Notes: generated by a model not told the origin, from the sequence alone. A DNA stretch of 64,000 bases from Monilinia fructicola (GCA_008692225.1 VICG01000011.1:496001-560000); one strand, 5' to 3'. Counted from the first letter of the stretch, positions 36,647 to 48,807 are shown. A program made the numbers and translations.

Positions 36647-37743
36647 CTATGCTTCAGCTCGAGTCTTGAGAGTTGCACCTGGTTCATGCTTGTAGACTGT
36701 CTTGTACTCTCGGTAATATCTCTCGGTATCTTCTGCGGAAGCATCCTCATAAGGCTGTCGATGTGTTAGGAGCATAACTCATTGGGATTGGAATGACGTA
36801 TGGTAACTTACCTTGCGCTGAGCAGGCGTCAATTCCTTATACTCGTCTGAAATGCGCTTGACGGATTCAGTAACTTTGAGGCCAGCAAATTCACCAGATC
36901 GGAATCTTTCTTGCACGAAGATTGCCAAAGGCAGAGTACGGTTCTTTGGTGCTCGATCATCTTTGATAATTCTTGGACTGGAGACCTTGTTGGTCAATCT
37001 TCGAATGCGAAGACGTGCTAAGTTTGCCAGACGAATCTCTTCGGGAGTATGACTCTCAACCCACTTCTTGTGGGCGATCGAATTGGCAGCTTTGTTCTCA
37101 TTTGCAATGCGATTGAGTCTCTGTGATATTATTAGGAAGGCTCTACTTGGAAAGGAGGTGTAGGGCTATTACCTCCAGTTCAACTGTCGATGCTGATTTG
37201 AATTGAGTTGACGCCAGCTTAGATGCACCAACGACATCTTTGGAGCCAATAGCGAGCTCCTCAAACAGTACCCTATATGCATTTTCAGGCTTCTGTTTTG
37301 GACCTTCTGAAACCAACGCAGAAACCTTGAGCTCCTTCAACTGCTTTCTCAACTTTTGAGAATCGGTCAATACCACCTTCTTCGCTACCTTCTTCTTTGA
37401 CTTTGCCTTAGCTTGAACCTTCTTTGCTGACTTCTTGGCTGGCTTCTTTGCAGCTTTTTTTTGCGGGCTTTTTGGCGGCAGGTTTTTTAGCAGTGGCAGA
37501 TGTCTTTGAAGACACCTTCTTGGTAGCTGGTTTCTTCGCTGTGGTAGGTTTGGCTTTAGTAGCAGTAGCAGTAGCATACAATCGACGCGCTAAGAAAGAT
37601 GCCGCGAGTGATCTTGAGGTAGAAACGGCATTTTGTTGACCTTCAACGCGTTGTGATTGCCAGATGGTAGCAAGGAATCGGCTTGTTGATATTTGAGATC
37701 CGCCGATTCTTTTGATAGCCGCACGTCCAGTGTTGGACAACAT
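36647..37743 (-). CDS. Mitochondrial HMG-box protein (Abf2/mtHMG-like)
   Basis: Three exons on the minus strand: 37743-37173, 37120-36812 and 36754-36647, with introns of 52 and 57 nt. The protein is 328 residues after correction. The N-terminus is rich in Arg, Ser and Ala and lacks acidic residues (MLSNTGRAAIKRIGG, ASFLARRLYATATAT), as in a mitochondrial presequence. A long Lys/Ala/Pro-rich segment follows (AKKPAKKSAKK). At about residues 135-190 a first helix region (KPENAYRVLFEELAIGSKD) may be a divergent HMG box. At about 230-300 a clearer box reads APKNRTLPLAIFVQERF, VKRISDEYKELTPAQRK, PYEDASAEDTERYYREY. Such proteins bend and compact mitochondrial DNA into nucleoids. The frame is broken in an A8 run (plus 37455-37462 as T8); seven A restore it. 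The gene is divergent from PRP5 with 524 bp between start codons. Confidence 0.8.
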
Positions 37744-38267
37744 GGTGATTGTTGAGGTGTGGTAACTTTGCAGATGCCGAATGTCTCACGAGTGAGGTGG
37801 GTTGGAATGTAGCTCAGGGACAGGAACGGCGCAAACGAATCCAATGTTGCAGATGCGATTGAAGTCAGCTCCTTCCCTCTTTTCGCTTTCGCCTGAATGT
37901 TACAAACAATATCGCGCTAGTGCCATGGATCTCCAAGAAGCCCGTGCGCGATCACCACTACGGCAGACAAAGTAGACCAAAAGCTCTTTAAATATCATCT
38001 TCTTTACTTGTACTGCGAGGTAGGTCGGTAGGCGTGGCAGGTCACCTTGGAAGGCTGAATCACTCTCAGACTTGTGAACTAGTTCATCCATCACGATCAA
38101 TCTCCGGACTCTACATATCAAGTATCATCCACGGAACATATACTTGATCAACTCATTCTGAAGTTTCAGACTAAAACCTGGAGGAATATAACTTATTTCC
38201 TGTCGTGTTGATCATTGCCTGAAAGTATTTCTACCCATCGAAATACCTACCATAACTTGGGCAAAGA
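37744..38267. promoter_or_regulatory. Shared divergent promoter region of HMG-box gene and PRP5
   Basis: The 524 bp between two divergent start codons should serve as promoter for both genes. I see no TATA box at a convincing distance and no obvious operator; the assignment rests on gene arrangement alone. Confidence 0.5.
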
Positions 38268-41200
38268 ATGGCTCGGCACAGGGACTCTCGCTCACCATCG
38301 CCAACAGGAAGTCACCACTCCTCGAGACGAACCCGAAGAGATGACAATGGCAGACGCGATCGAGATCGAAGAGATGATGTTAGAGGACCCAGGCATCGTA
38401 GTCGTTCTCGAAGTCTTGACGTGAGAACCCTTACCTTCAGACCCCGCGTCAATCCACGAGAACATACTAATGGTATTCAGCGTCGCGAACGCGATCGAGA
38501 TATGATTCGCAGAAGAGATCGTTCAGTTGGAAGGTCAAATGATGATTACCATAGATCTGGTCGTCGAGATAGATCTCGAGACCGCAGAATCTATGCCGAT
38601 AGAGAACGATCACCGGATAGGAGACGACGTAGAAGTCGAGAACGAGATTATCGTGACAGGCGAGACGATTCTTATGATGCTAGGGCTCGAAGGCGCCGCG
38701 AGGATTCTACTGACTCATGGTCCCGTAGCAGAGGAGACGAAAATCGCGGACAGACTCCCAGATCAGATAGTGGCGCAAAAGCTAATGATGTAAGTATCAG
38801 CGGTTCATATCATGATAGATCAGTCATTTATAAAGATTTACAGGTTCCGAAAGTATCAGCACCCGCAGTACAAACCGAGGAACAAAAGAAGGCAGAACGT
38901 TTAGCAAAATTAGAAGCATGGAAGAAGAAGATAGCCGAAGATAAAGAGCGCAAGGAGAAAGAATTGGCTGCAGGCGGGACGCGAAAACTACTCGATGCTA
39001 TAGATCAAAAGGCCAGTGGTTCTCCTTCTCTAACCTCGCCAAACTCTCCCGCGACTGCTGCGACACCAGGTGATCTCGCACCTCCGACAAATTATGCTGG
39101 AAAGTTTGATCCAAAGGCGATAGCTAAGAAAGCAGGGGTTAGCGCGAGCAGTGCACATGCACTTGGAAAGGATTTACCATTAAAGGAATTGTCTAAAGCG
39201 TCCGCCACCTTAACTTCTACGGTCAAAGGATTACAAGCTGACAAAAAAGCCAACAGCTTTCAACAGCACTTCAAAAGGTAAGGGAAATATTGCGTTTTTA
39301 CTACAATCATCTGGCTAATTCTTGAATTACAGTATCTGCGTTACCTAAAACCAGAGGAAACCTAAGTGTTTTCGGGCTTGGGGCGAAAACCATCGACAGT
39401 GAAAAGACATCTCAGAAACGTGCACTAGATTTTGGTGAAGATGAAGGATCAAGAAAGAAATTAGAAAAGCTACCGACCCTACCAATGGCAAACCCCGAGG
39501 AAGATGATGCTGCGCTCGCTAACGGTGCTGAGGGACAAGATGATGACGACGATGCTGATTTGGAAGCCGCCGGTACGGAAGAAGAGGCTGCAGCTGCCGC
39601 CAGAGCCGCGGCAGAAAAACGCGAAGAAAGATTGCAAGAAGTCGAAGCTCAACCACATACGAACGGAGATGTACAAATGGAAGATGCTCCTCAAATTGAC
39701 TCGACCGCCATGGATGAAGACGAAGAAGTTGATCCGTTAGATGCATTCATGGAAGAAATGGGCGACCCTTTCGCCCAACCGAAGACCAACTCATCGTTTG
39801 TGAAGAACAACAACAAGAGCCAACCACAAGAGCCTGAACCTTTATTCGGGGATGATGATGTTGATTTAAAAACCTTGGATGCCGATCCAGATGAGATTCT
39901 TGCAATTGCAAACAAGTCGAGAAAGAAGAAAGATATTCCAACCATCAATTATGCAAAGTTAGACCTTCCACCATTCCGGAAAAATTTCTACACTGAACCG
40001 GCAGAACTCGCGGATATGACCGAAGCTGAACTTAACGACCTACGGCTTGAGCTCGATGGCATAAAAGTAGCTGGTAAGGATGTTCCTAAGCCCGTACAAA
40101 AATGGTCCCAATGTGGTCTTGATGTGAAATCCTTGGAAGTTATAAGAAAACTAGACTATGAGAGACCTACGTCTATTCAGATGCAAGCCATTCCAGCTAT
40201 CATGTCTGGTCGAGATGTTATTGGAGTAGCCAAGACAGGATCTGGTAAAACTATCGCTTTCTTGATACCCATGTTTCGTCATATTCGAGATCAACGACCT
40301 TTGGAAGGCTCCGATGGGCCTGTTGGTTTGATCATGACTCCTACTCGAGAACTGGCAACGCAGATCCATAAAGAATGTAAACCTTTTCTGAAAGCAATGG
40401 GACTCCGTGCTGTTTGCGCATATGGAGGTGCTTCCATCAAAGATCAAATTGCCGATCTTAAAAGGGGTGCGGAGATTATTGTGTGCACTCCTGGAAGAAT
40501 GATCGAATTGTTGGCAGCAAATTCCGGTAGAGTTACAAACCTTCGACGTGTTACATATGTTGTTCTAGATGAAGCTGATCGTATGTTTGATATGGGATTC
40601 GAGCCTCAAGTTATGAAAATTTTCAACAACATTCGACCTAACAGACAAACCATTCTCTTCTCGGCTACCATGCCACGAATTATGGATGCACTGGCTAAAA
40701 AGACACTCCAATCACCAGTAGAAATCGTTGTTGGCGGCAGAAGCGTCGTTGCACCTGAAATCACACAAATTGTTGAAGTTCGAGAAGAAAAAGAAAAATT
40801 TCACCGACTATTGGAACTTCTGGGAGAACTTTACAATGCAGATGAAGATGCTCGAACACTCATTTTCGTTGATCGACAAGAAAAAGCTGATGATCTATTG
40901 AAAGATCTGATGAGAAAAGGTTACCCATGTATGTCTATTCATGGTGGAAAGGATCAAGTTGATCGTGATTCTACTATTGATGATTTCAAAGCTGGTGTTG
41001 TTCCTATTTTGATTGCTACATCAGTAGCTGCTCGAGGTCTTGATGTTAAGCAGCTTAAGCTTGTTGTCAATTTTGATGCACCTAATCATTTAGAAGATTA
41101 CGTTCACAGAGCGGGTCGAACCGGTAGAGCTGGTAATACCGGGACTGCTGTTACTTTTATTACTGAGGAGCAAGAACAATATTCAGTAGGTATTGCAAAA

Positions 41201-41995
41201 GCCCTAGAGCAATCTGGACAAGAAGTACCCGATAGGCTTAATGAGATGAGAAAATCATACAAAGATAAGGTCAAGAGTGGTGTTAAAAAAGAAAGCTCAG
41301 GCTTTGGTGGAAAAGGCTTGGAGCGTTTTGATGCTGAACGTGAAGCTACTAAAGCTCGTGAACGCAAGATACACAAGCTCAGCGGTGATGATGACGAGGA
41401 AGAAAAGGAGGAGAAAGATGATGATGTTCTTCTCAAAGCTGCATCCGTTGTTCAGCCTGCCTCTGCCTCTACTGCTCCACCAAAGTTGCTTGGCGTACCT
41501 AAAGGTATCGATCTTGACGGAGATATCAAAGTTCACCGAACCGAAACCGCAGCCGCCTCCAGTGGATCCAAAAACCCCCTCGATAAAGTCACCTCAGCCA
41601 TCGACGCTATCAATGCACGTCTCAACAAAACCGGTCAACTCCGCTCCGGTGTGCCAATCGATAATAAAGGACCCGACGCAGGTGCTTTCCACGCAACGCT
41701 GGAAATCAACGATTTTCCACAGAAAGCAAGATGGGCCGTCACAAACCGTACCAATGTTGCCAAGATCCTCGAAGCAACTGGGACGAGTATCACGACGAAA
41801 GGTAGTTTCTATCCGGCTGGAAAAGAGGTTCAGGCGGGTGGTGATCCTAAATTGTATATTTTGGTCGAGGGAGATACCGAGGTTGTGGTTACGAATGCGA
41901 TGAGGGAGTTGATGAGGTTATTGAAGGAGGGAACCATGGCGGCTGCTGATGCAGAGGGTAGAGCTCCCGCCAGCGGAAGGTATACTGTTACTTAG
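38268..41995 (+). CDS. prp5: Prp5, pre-mRNA-splicing DEAD-box RNA helicase
   Basis: Four exons: 38268-38420, 38481-38789, 38844-39277 and 39333-41995. The corrected protein has 1185 residues, normal for fungal Prp5 (DDX46 family). The N-terminus (about residues 1-150) is rich in Arg/Ser and Arg/Asp dipeptides. An Ala/Lys/Glu-rich region and [20 protein letters not shown] follow, then an acidic stretch with [10 protein letters not shown] (the DPLDA(Y/F)M signature of this family). The helicase core holds the Q motif ([13 protein letters not shown]), AKTGSGKT at about 598, PTRELA, TPGR, DEAD at about 711, SAT at about 742, ARGLDV and HRAGRTGR at about 890. Prp5 uses ATP to let U2 snRNP join the branch site during prespliceosome assembly, in the nucleus. 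An A6 run at 39243-39248 is one base too long; with five A the protein reads [18 protein letters not shown] across intron 3. Introns 1 and 2 are multiples of three without stops (see findings). C-terminal residues 1050-1160 ([14 protein letters not shown]) form the conserved Prp5 tail. Confidence 0.93.
38421..38480 (+). other. PRP5 intron 1, 60 nt, in-frame and stop-free
   Basis: Donor GTGAGA, branch-like TACTAAT at 38464-38470 and acceptor TTCAG. The length is divisible by three and there is no in-frame stop, so retention would insert 20 residues into the RS-like N-terminus. Confidence 0.8.
38790..38843 (+). other. PRP5 intron 2, 54 nt, in-frame and stop-free
   Basis: Donor GTAAGT and acceptor TTTACAG. 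The length is divisible by three and there is no in-frame stop; retention would insert 18 residues between KAND and VPKV. Confidence 0.8.
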
Positions 41996-43139
41996 GTGGG
42001 AATGGAGACTGAAATGGTGGTGGATGGGGATCTTTGCTCCCGGTTCCCTTTTTTCACGCTACATCTCAGCTCATTATGCATTATATTAGGAGCCATGGTA
42101 ATAGGATCATAGCATAAACATCATAGCCATGCTACGTACGATGCAGCATCCGTACATATATGTTCATTTATACCCCCCCCCCCCCTCTATCTGAACCTAG
42201 ACCGTTGCATAAAGTGTTGAATAGAATTACATCGTCCCACCATCTCATCTCATCTACTCCCATCTTCTCCCCTTCCTCCCTTCCTTCCTTCCCTTCCTCA
42301 CTTCACGGCGCATCCTCAGAAACATCTATCGGCTTGATTAACCTCTCCAGGGCTCCTTCATATCCATGGATCCCCCCTACATCTTCTCAAACTCCGAGGT
42401 CGACGTCTAACCCCGCCCCGCCCCGCCCCGCTCGGTAGGTAGGTAGGTAGCTAAATATTATTATTATTATTCTTATTTTTTTACTACCATCATCATCATC
42501 GTCGTCGTCGTCGTGGTGGTCCTCGTCATCCCCCTTGTAAATTCATTGCGTTGTGGAGTACACGCCGAGAGCCACGTTCATATACGTATGTATGTATACA
42601 TTTCTGTACGTATGTAATGTACGCATGTACGCATGTATACATGTATACTCGAGTACATGTACGTACGTACGTAACCAAACGCAAATCCAGATCCGAAACG
42701 CCTTGGCGATCTTTGGATGCGGGGATCTGTTGTTGCTTGCGCGAGCTGGGTTTGGGAGGCTGGTGAGGAGGGGGGGGGGGGCTGTTGGTTGAGTGGTAGG
42801 TAGGTTGGTTGGTTGACGGGTAGGTCGGTATCTCACTTTGATTTCCGACGGTTTGGGAGGTGGCGGGAATTCCTGGGCGATTTAGGAGTATTTGGGGTTT
42901 GCCATTCTGCTCTCCTCTTTCTTTCTTTCTTTCTTTCTTCTTGTTCGTCTTCCTTTTCTTCTTCTTTGGATGATGGTGAGCTGTTTGTTTATTTGTGTAC
43001 TTGTTTTTTTTTTGGTTTTGGTTTTTTTTCTCGGTTGGTTTTTTGGTCTCGCTCTGCTGCGATGGATGGTTCTCTGGTGCTGGCCGACCTGCTGGCGTGC
43101 CAGAGCGCGAGTCCCAATCCCAATCCCGACATCAGCTAC
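41996..43139. other. Intergenic region between convergent PRP5 and MGNCC gene
   Basis: Holds the 3' ends of two convergent genes. It contains a C-run at about 42173-42184, CCGCC units at 42415-42430, (GTAG)n near 42436-42449, ATG/ATC/GTC trinucleotide tracts at 42488-42515, and a GTAC/CATGTA-rich, partly palindromic stretch at 42590-42675. No coding region is supported. Confidence 0.55.
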
Positions 43140-43631
43140 TTAATTGTACGCCCGAGCATCCGCCGCCGCGTCCGCATCCCTCCTCTGTCTCTCGGCCGCA
43201 CTCGCATTCTTGCGCACCGTCTCGAGCGTCTGCGCTTGCTCTTCCTGGAGTCGCTTCCCGAGGCTTCCTTTGGGCTTTTGGGATGAGAGGCGCGCCTGTT
43301 AAGTGCTTGGTCTTAGCTGTGCTCTTTTCTCATCTTGCGCGTGGGGATGCGCGCCCGTGGCGCGGTGGAGATGGGGAGGGGGAGGGGGGGGTTACCTCGG
43401 CGGCTTCGGCGGCTTTCCTCCTGGCGTCTTCCTGTGCGCTTCCGTTTCCGCTGGCGCCGCTGGGACCGCTCCCTAGCGTTCGCGCGGGCCCGCCTACTTT
43501 GCGCGGGACGCTGGATTTGGGGGCGGTGGTGCCGCTGGGTGGGTTTGGATTTGGGGGCGCGGAAGAGAGAACGCGCCCGGGTTGGTTGAAGGGGGAGGGT
43601 CGGGATCAGAGGTGCTGCAGCAGTTTCCCAT
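43140..43631 (-). CDS. Small N-terminally acylated protein (MGNCC family), frame-broken
   Basis: Two exons on the minus strand, 43631-43396 and 43295-43140, separated by a 100-nt GT-AG intron. The protein starts MGNCCSTSDPDP: glycine 2 fits an N-myristoylation site, and cysteines 4 and 5 fit palmitoylation, so attachment to the inner face of the plasma membrane or an endomembrane is likely. After one missing base is restored in the C-run near 43591-43595 (plus strand G), the frame continues with FNQPGRVLSSAPP, then KVGGPARTLGSG, then a charged alanine-rich helix across the intron (ARRKAAEAAE / ARLSSQKPKGSLGKRL) and ends DADAAADARAYN. I recognise the order MGNCCS ... GGPARTLG ... QKPKGxLG ... 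AxARxYN from uncharacterised proteins of other filamentous ascomycetes, about 130 residues long. No function is known to me. As written, the frame after the break ends early at a TAG. Confidence 0.7.
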
Positions 43632-44542
43632 TTTGGTGGTTGGGGAGGTGATGTGGGGAAGGGAGTTGGGTGGGGGGATTGGTTGTGAGGAGGGAGTTCG
43701 GGATTGGGCCAATGGAGGTATGGGAGGTGTGGTCAGAGGCTGGTTTTTGTGTGAGTATTAAATGTGCGCGATAGAGCGGACGGTTAAGAGGGTGGGTATT
43801 GCGAATAGTCTAGAACTGCCAATTGCGGCCGCTAGGAGGGGGTCTGATTGTCGCGCGGGAGAAGGGCAGTCAGAGTCGGGGTTGTCTGTATATGTTTGAT
43901 CGTAATTCTAATATGATGATGATGATGATGAAGAACTGGGCTGGGATCAATCCTCGGAGGAAATTCCGGCTCTCCTTTTCACAATGGTGAGGAGAAATCA
44001 GTTGCGTCTTCGCAGCTTGAGAAGGATGGATGTTAATATCAGAATCTGGCTCAGAGGAGGAATAATAGCGGTATGGAGGTTTACGCAAAGAATATTGGGC
44101 TGAGATAGGATGGTGGGCTTGTTGTATTGTTGACAAAAATGATATGTTGTAAATTTCAAGGTATGGATGGATTTGAGATGGTCAGAAGTCAAATTCAGGA
44201 GCAATGAAGGAGCTGGAAAGAGAAGTGATGTTCAAAGGGAATGAGATACAAATATCCTACAAAAGCCAAGTGAGGCTGTGTTGTCATTGGATAGATGGGG
44301 GATGGGATTTGAATGACTGGGTGGTTCAGGATTAATGATTGGTTGACACAGGAAGAGAGGACTTTTATGATATTGAGAAGTTCAAGAGAGACCATTTTGG
44401 TACAAAGAGTAACCTTGGAAGGTTCTATACCATTAACCTTGGTTATGGATGGATGGATCTGAAATATTGGATATCATTTTTGTTATTTCCTTTTGATGTA
44501 TGTATGTATTTAATTATATCTGTTATAGACATACTAAAACTA

Positions 44543-44677
44543 AGGAGGAGGAGGAGGAGGAGAAGGAGGAGGAGAAGGAGTAAATAGTAATAGTAGTAGT
44601 AGTAGTAATAAAAGTAATAATAATAAAAGTAACAATAGTAGAAATAGTAATAATAGAAGTAATAATAGAAGTAATAA

Positions 44678-44712
<35 letters not shown>

Positions 44713-44740
44713 ATAGTAGTAGTAGTAGTAGTAATAATAT
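44543..44740 (+). repeat. (GGA)n followed by long imperfect (TAG/TAA)n array
   Basis: A GGA/GAA block at 44543-44580 passes into TAG, TAA and AAG triplets up to about 44740, all with a 3-bp period, as if successive point-mutated triplets were amplified. Confidence 0.9.
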
Positions 44741-45001
44741 ATATATTATATTTATTAAATCAGAGTACTCTTCTCTATCTCTTTCTTAAATAAAATTCGA
44801 GATTAAAAGACTTATCGATAAGGAATACTCGAGTAGGAAACCTATATATAACTATAGAGTACGGAGTACGGAGTGGTAGTATATACCTATATAAGGCGGG
44901 GAAATGTATTTATTATTCTTAAGCTAATAATTAATTTTTTAAAGAAATAAGATAGAGAATTAATTATTTAATTAATAGAGACGAGAGTCTAATTATATAA
45001 T

Positions 45002-45234
<233 letters not shown>

Positions 45235-45358
45235 CGAAATGAATATATTTAACTTTTGCTTTTTAATATTCTTATTTATATATCTATAGATATACAAGTA
45301 GATATAGACTTAAATTCTACCAAGTAGTAATAAAGAAGAAAAAGAAGAAGAAGAAAAC

Positions 45359-45364
45359 ACCTTG
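45359..45364 (-). promoter_or_regulatory. Possible CAAGGT zinc-response half-site
   Basis: CAAGGT on the minus strand (ACCTTG on plus) lies about 0.7 kb upstream of the Zap1/ZafA-like gene. The Aspergillus ZafA motif is described as containing CAAGGT, and such regulators often control their own genes. A single hexamer is expected by chance, so this is weak. Confidence 0.2.
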
Positions 45365-45734
45365 TTGGATACCTGTTCACCTTACACAACTACTAATAAA
45401 TATACCTTTCAATTTATTACTTTCTTATTTACTATATAGTATTTACTATCTACTGCCTAGGTACTTACTATCTACTTACCTAGTATCCATCTACAATCTT
45501 CTGCACAAGTTGTATTTATCTCTCCATCAACTTTTGTCTTCCCTTTGACCTTTTGGAATTCCAAACTCAAACCTTTCCGTGGATCAACAATCAACAATCA
45601 ACACACACACATACACACATACACACATACTCCGTACACACACGTTTTTACCCCACAGCACATATTTTCAACTTATCAAATCAGATCAATTCAATTCAAT
45701 TCAACGCAATTCAAATTAACCTGGAAATTAATTC

Positions 45735-45770
45735 AAATCCAAATCCAAATCCAAATCCAAATCCAAATCC
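45735..45770 (+). repeat. Hexanucleotide repeat (AAATCC)6
   Basis: Six perfect copies in the likely 5' leader of the Zap1-like gene. Confidence 0.9.
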
Positions 45771-46042
45771 AGATTGTTAATCAATACATAACATCGCAAG
45801 TTGGCTTCAACTCAGCTTTACTTTTTCAATCACTTGATAATAATCTCTATTATCCATAAGGTTATCATACCCGTGGACATATATTGTCGCTGCTCATTTA
45901 CCTTCCCCCCGCCATTCATAATTTGTTAGGTCTAAGGTTTCTTTCGTCGCGCGCAATCCACATCACATCATAGTTCTTCTATCCGAGTGAAGGTGAACCG
46001 TGAACCGTCTACCGTCTACCGTGAACCGTGAGATTCGCAACC

Positions 46043-48435
46043 ATGGATCAACTTCCCTCGATTCATCAAGAGACTCCCCAAAACCAAAAAGCAATACCAA
46101 ATCATGCCGTATAACGAGTACGAGCAAAGATATTACCCAATGCGGCAATCTGGTGCGACAACCTTTCCTTCGAATCCTCCTCACTCCACTCAATACCAAT
46201 TTCAAAATATGTACTCTCAAGATCAAGATCAAGATCAAAATCAAAATCAAAATCAAACATATACTCAAGGAATGGCTCAGGAAATGGCATGGAAAAATCA
46301 AGCAGTCTCACAACTAAATCAACAATCACAACCACAACCACAGTCACAACCACAGTCACAACCACAACCACAGTCACAACCACAGTCGCAACCACAAGCC
46401 TTTCAACCATACGTCTATCATCAAACAATGGATATTTCGCAACATCTTTCCGCTCAGCAGTATATGAACCCAGGGTATTCAAATTTAAGAGCTGTCGCAG
46501 ATGAAATTCCAAATTATACAGAACAATCCCCCAGAAAACGACAAAGAGTTAATCAACTTAAAGGACCTCCTACCAAACCTATGATAACTAAAATACCACA
46601 AGAATCTCACAATGTTGAAAATGACGCAAATAGCGAATGTTGCAGTTCTTGTTCAAGTGGTTCATTGTGTTCTGAGTCTGACTGTGATGGACGTGATGTG
46701 GTTGTTCCTTGCACTTCACCAGAGTGCGAACAACCCGTCTGCACTTCCCCAGAATGCGAACAACCTGTCTGCACATCCCCAGAATGTGAACAACCTATTT
46801 ATACTGAACCCTGTAATAAGGATGGTGCTCTTAGCAGACGATGTTCAGTTGTTGGAGACAACTTTCCTTCCGATAGAATGTTTCCGTCTTGGAATAATTT
46901 CTGCTTGGATTCCTACTGTGTCGCGGGCAGAGCAGTATCAAGCTTCCGCATTTCAAACCTCTCGCACCTGGATTACAAAACAATCACTCTCCGCAACAGA
47001 TATCTCCCTCTCCCGTACCAACAACTCCATCATTGGCCATGAATATGGAAACCCCTTATCTGGATTCAACGGCTTTACACACCCCAGGGCTCTCGATGCA
47101 ACAATCAACCAATAATATATCTGGATCCTCACTTTCTGGAACTGGAATGCGTTTTGGTGACGGATTGGAAATGTTCAGTTGTAATTGGTTGGGTTGTGGA
47201 CAGCCAATGCATGATCAACATGAATGGCATAAACATTTCCATCGAGAACATATTGATCCACAATTCACATTCAATTGTCCAATGCCTTCAGGATCTTGTC
47301 AAAGTCCCTTGAACGCGAACCCTTTTGGATCATCTGCAAATGAATCATGGCTTTACCTTTGACTCAAATATCAATGGATTTCCATGCCCTGCTCCTGGAT
47401 GTCTTACTGATGAAATGTATTGTGATCCTTCGATGCTTCATAATCATCTGGATCAAATGCATGCCATACCAATTCAAGGGTCTTTGCAATGTCAAGTTGA
47501 TTCTTGCAACACCTCATATCAAGATCCAAATCAATTCTTCAGTCACTTGAACCATGAACACAGTTTACCAATTCCCATGACTCCTATTGAGGAGATTGAT
47601 CTTTCCAACATACAACTACCAGCACAACCAAGCGCAGATGAAGAGGTAGAAGAAGTGGTTTCTGCAATTGAGAATGCTGAAGGACCAGAAATAGATAATC
47701 ATCTATCCTGTAAGTGGGCGACCCATGACAATCTTTGTGGTCAGGTTTTTACTTCAGAAAACGATCTGCAAACTCATGTCAAAGAATTCCACTTATCTTC
47801 ACTGAACAAAAACCTCTGGCTATTTCTGTAAATGGCAAGGTTGTTCTCGAAAGCACAAGATGGGTCCCAAGGAAGGATTTTCACAAAGAGGAAAGCTCGA
47901 GAGACACATGGCGAGTCACACAGGATGTGAGTTGACTCCGTCTGATTCATTTACCATGCTAACAAATTTAACACAGTCAAAGAATGCACATGTGATTTTC
48001 CAGGATGCGGTAAAACCTTTGCAGCACAACAATCCTTTGAAGCAACAACATTATCGTCTTCACACGGGTGAAAAACCATGGAAGTGCAGATATTGTCCAA
48101 AATCTTTCCCACAACAAAGTGCATGTACAGTACACGAACGCATCCATACTCAAGAAAAACCTCTCGTTTGTGGTATCTGTGGAAAGACCTTTAGCGAGTC
48201 ATCAAATTTGGCCAAACATAGAAAGACTCATGGAGAGAGGGGAAATTTTGAATGTCCGGAGTGTCCAAAGACTTTTCATAGGTTAGATCAATTGAAGAGA
48301 CATGCAGAGATGCATGAGAGGCGAAAGAAGAGAGCCAGCGAAAATAGTGAGGTGGGAGATTGTGAGGAGGAAAAGAGTGAGGTTACGGAAAGTGTGGCGA
48401 CAGAGAGCGTAATGGATGGGGTTAGTGTGAGATGA
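46043..48435 (+). CDS. Zap1/ZafA-like zinc-responsive C2H2 transcription factor (frame-broken)
   Basis: Two exons, with a 50-nt GT-AG intron at 47927-47976. The protein begins with Q-rich low-complexity repeats (DQDQDQNQNQ, PQPQSQPQSQ). A cysteine-rich part follows, with CCSSCSSGSLCSESDCDG and three copies of a ten-residue unit CTSPECEQPV, and then about ten C2H2 fingers from 47170 to 48330. Diagnostic pieces are CNWLGCGQ, CPAPGC, CKWQGC ... FSQRGKLERHMASHTGF, CDFPGCGKTFAA, HTGEKPWKCRYCPKSF, CGICGKTFSESSNLAKH and CPECPKTFHRLDQLKRH. This arrangement fits fungal zinc-homeostasis activators that turn on zinc uptake when zinc is scarce and sense zinc through cysteine-rich regions and fingers. Frame breaks: one base missing near 46910-46925, and one extra base in each of T-run 47323-47326, A-run 47808-47812 and T-run 48036-48038. 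Correcting them gives 759 residues from ATG 46104. With one more A removed at 46086-46090, ATG 46043 adds 20 Q-rich residues (779 in all); I prefer that start because its sequence matches the following Q-rich style. Confidence 0.7.
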
Positions 48436-48807
48436 GTGGAGGGTAGTTAAAGGGGAATGGGGAATGGAAAATGAGGTTGATGGATGAATATGGAAAGGGG
48501 AAGGGTGATTAGTGGGGAGGGTGAAGAGTGAAGAGTAAAGGGTGAAGGGTGAAGGGATGGTCAGATATAGATACTGTAATAACTAAACGAGAGACGAAGA
48601 TCATGAATCATGAATACCATGGGAAATTTGGCCGGTGGGGCGATTTCATGCAATCGACATGGTAACATCGCAAAACAAATACCAAGGGAGCTGACAGATG
48701 AGTTGATGGATAAATGGATAGCTGAAAATACCTAGGTACTCGATCAAATCTAATGCTTGATGACTTGATACGCATACAGACTCATATGCACATATACATG
48801 GATACAC

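Noticed and set aside
42813..43651. Long plus-strand ORFs of 157 and 218 codons
   Set aside because: They lie opposite the MGNCC gene, which has conserved motifs and an intron on the minus strand; the plus frames are GC-rich shadows.
46102..46512. 136-codon minus-strand ORF with Val-rich repeats
   Set aside because: It is the antisense of the Q-rich repeats of the Zap1-like gene.
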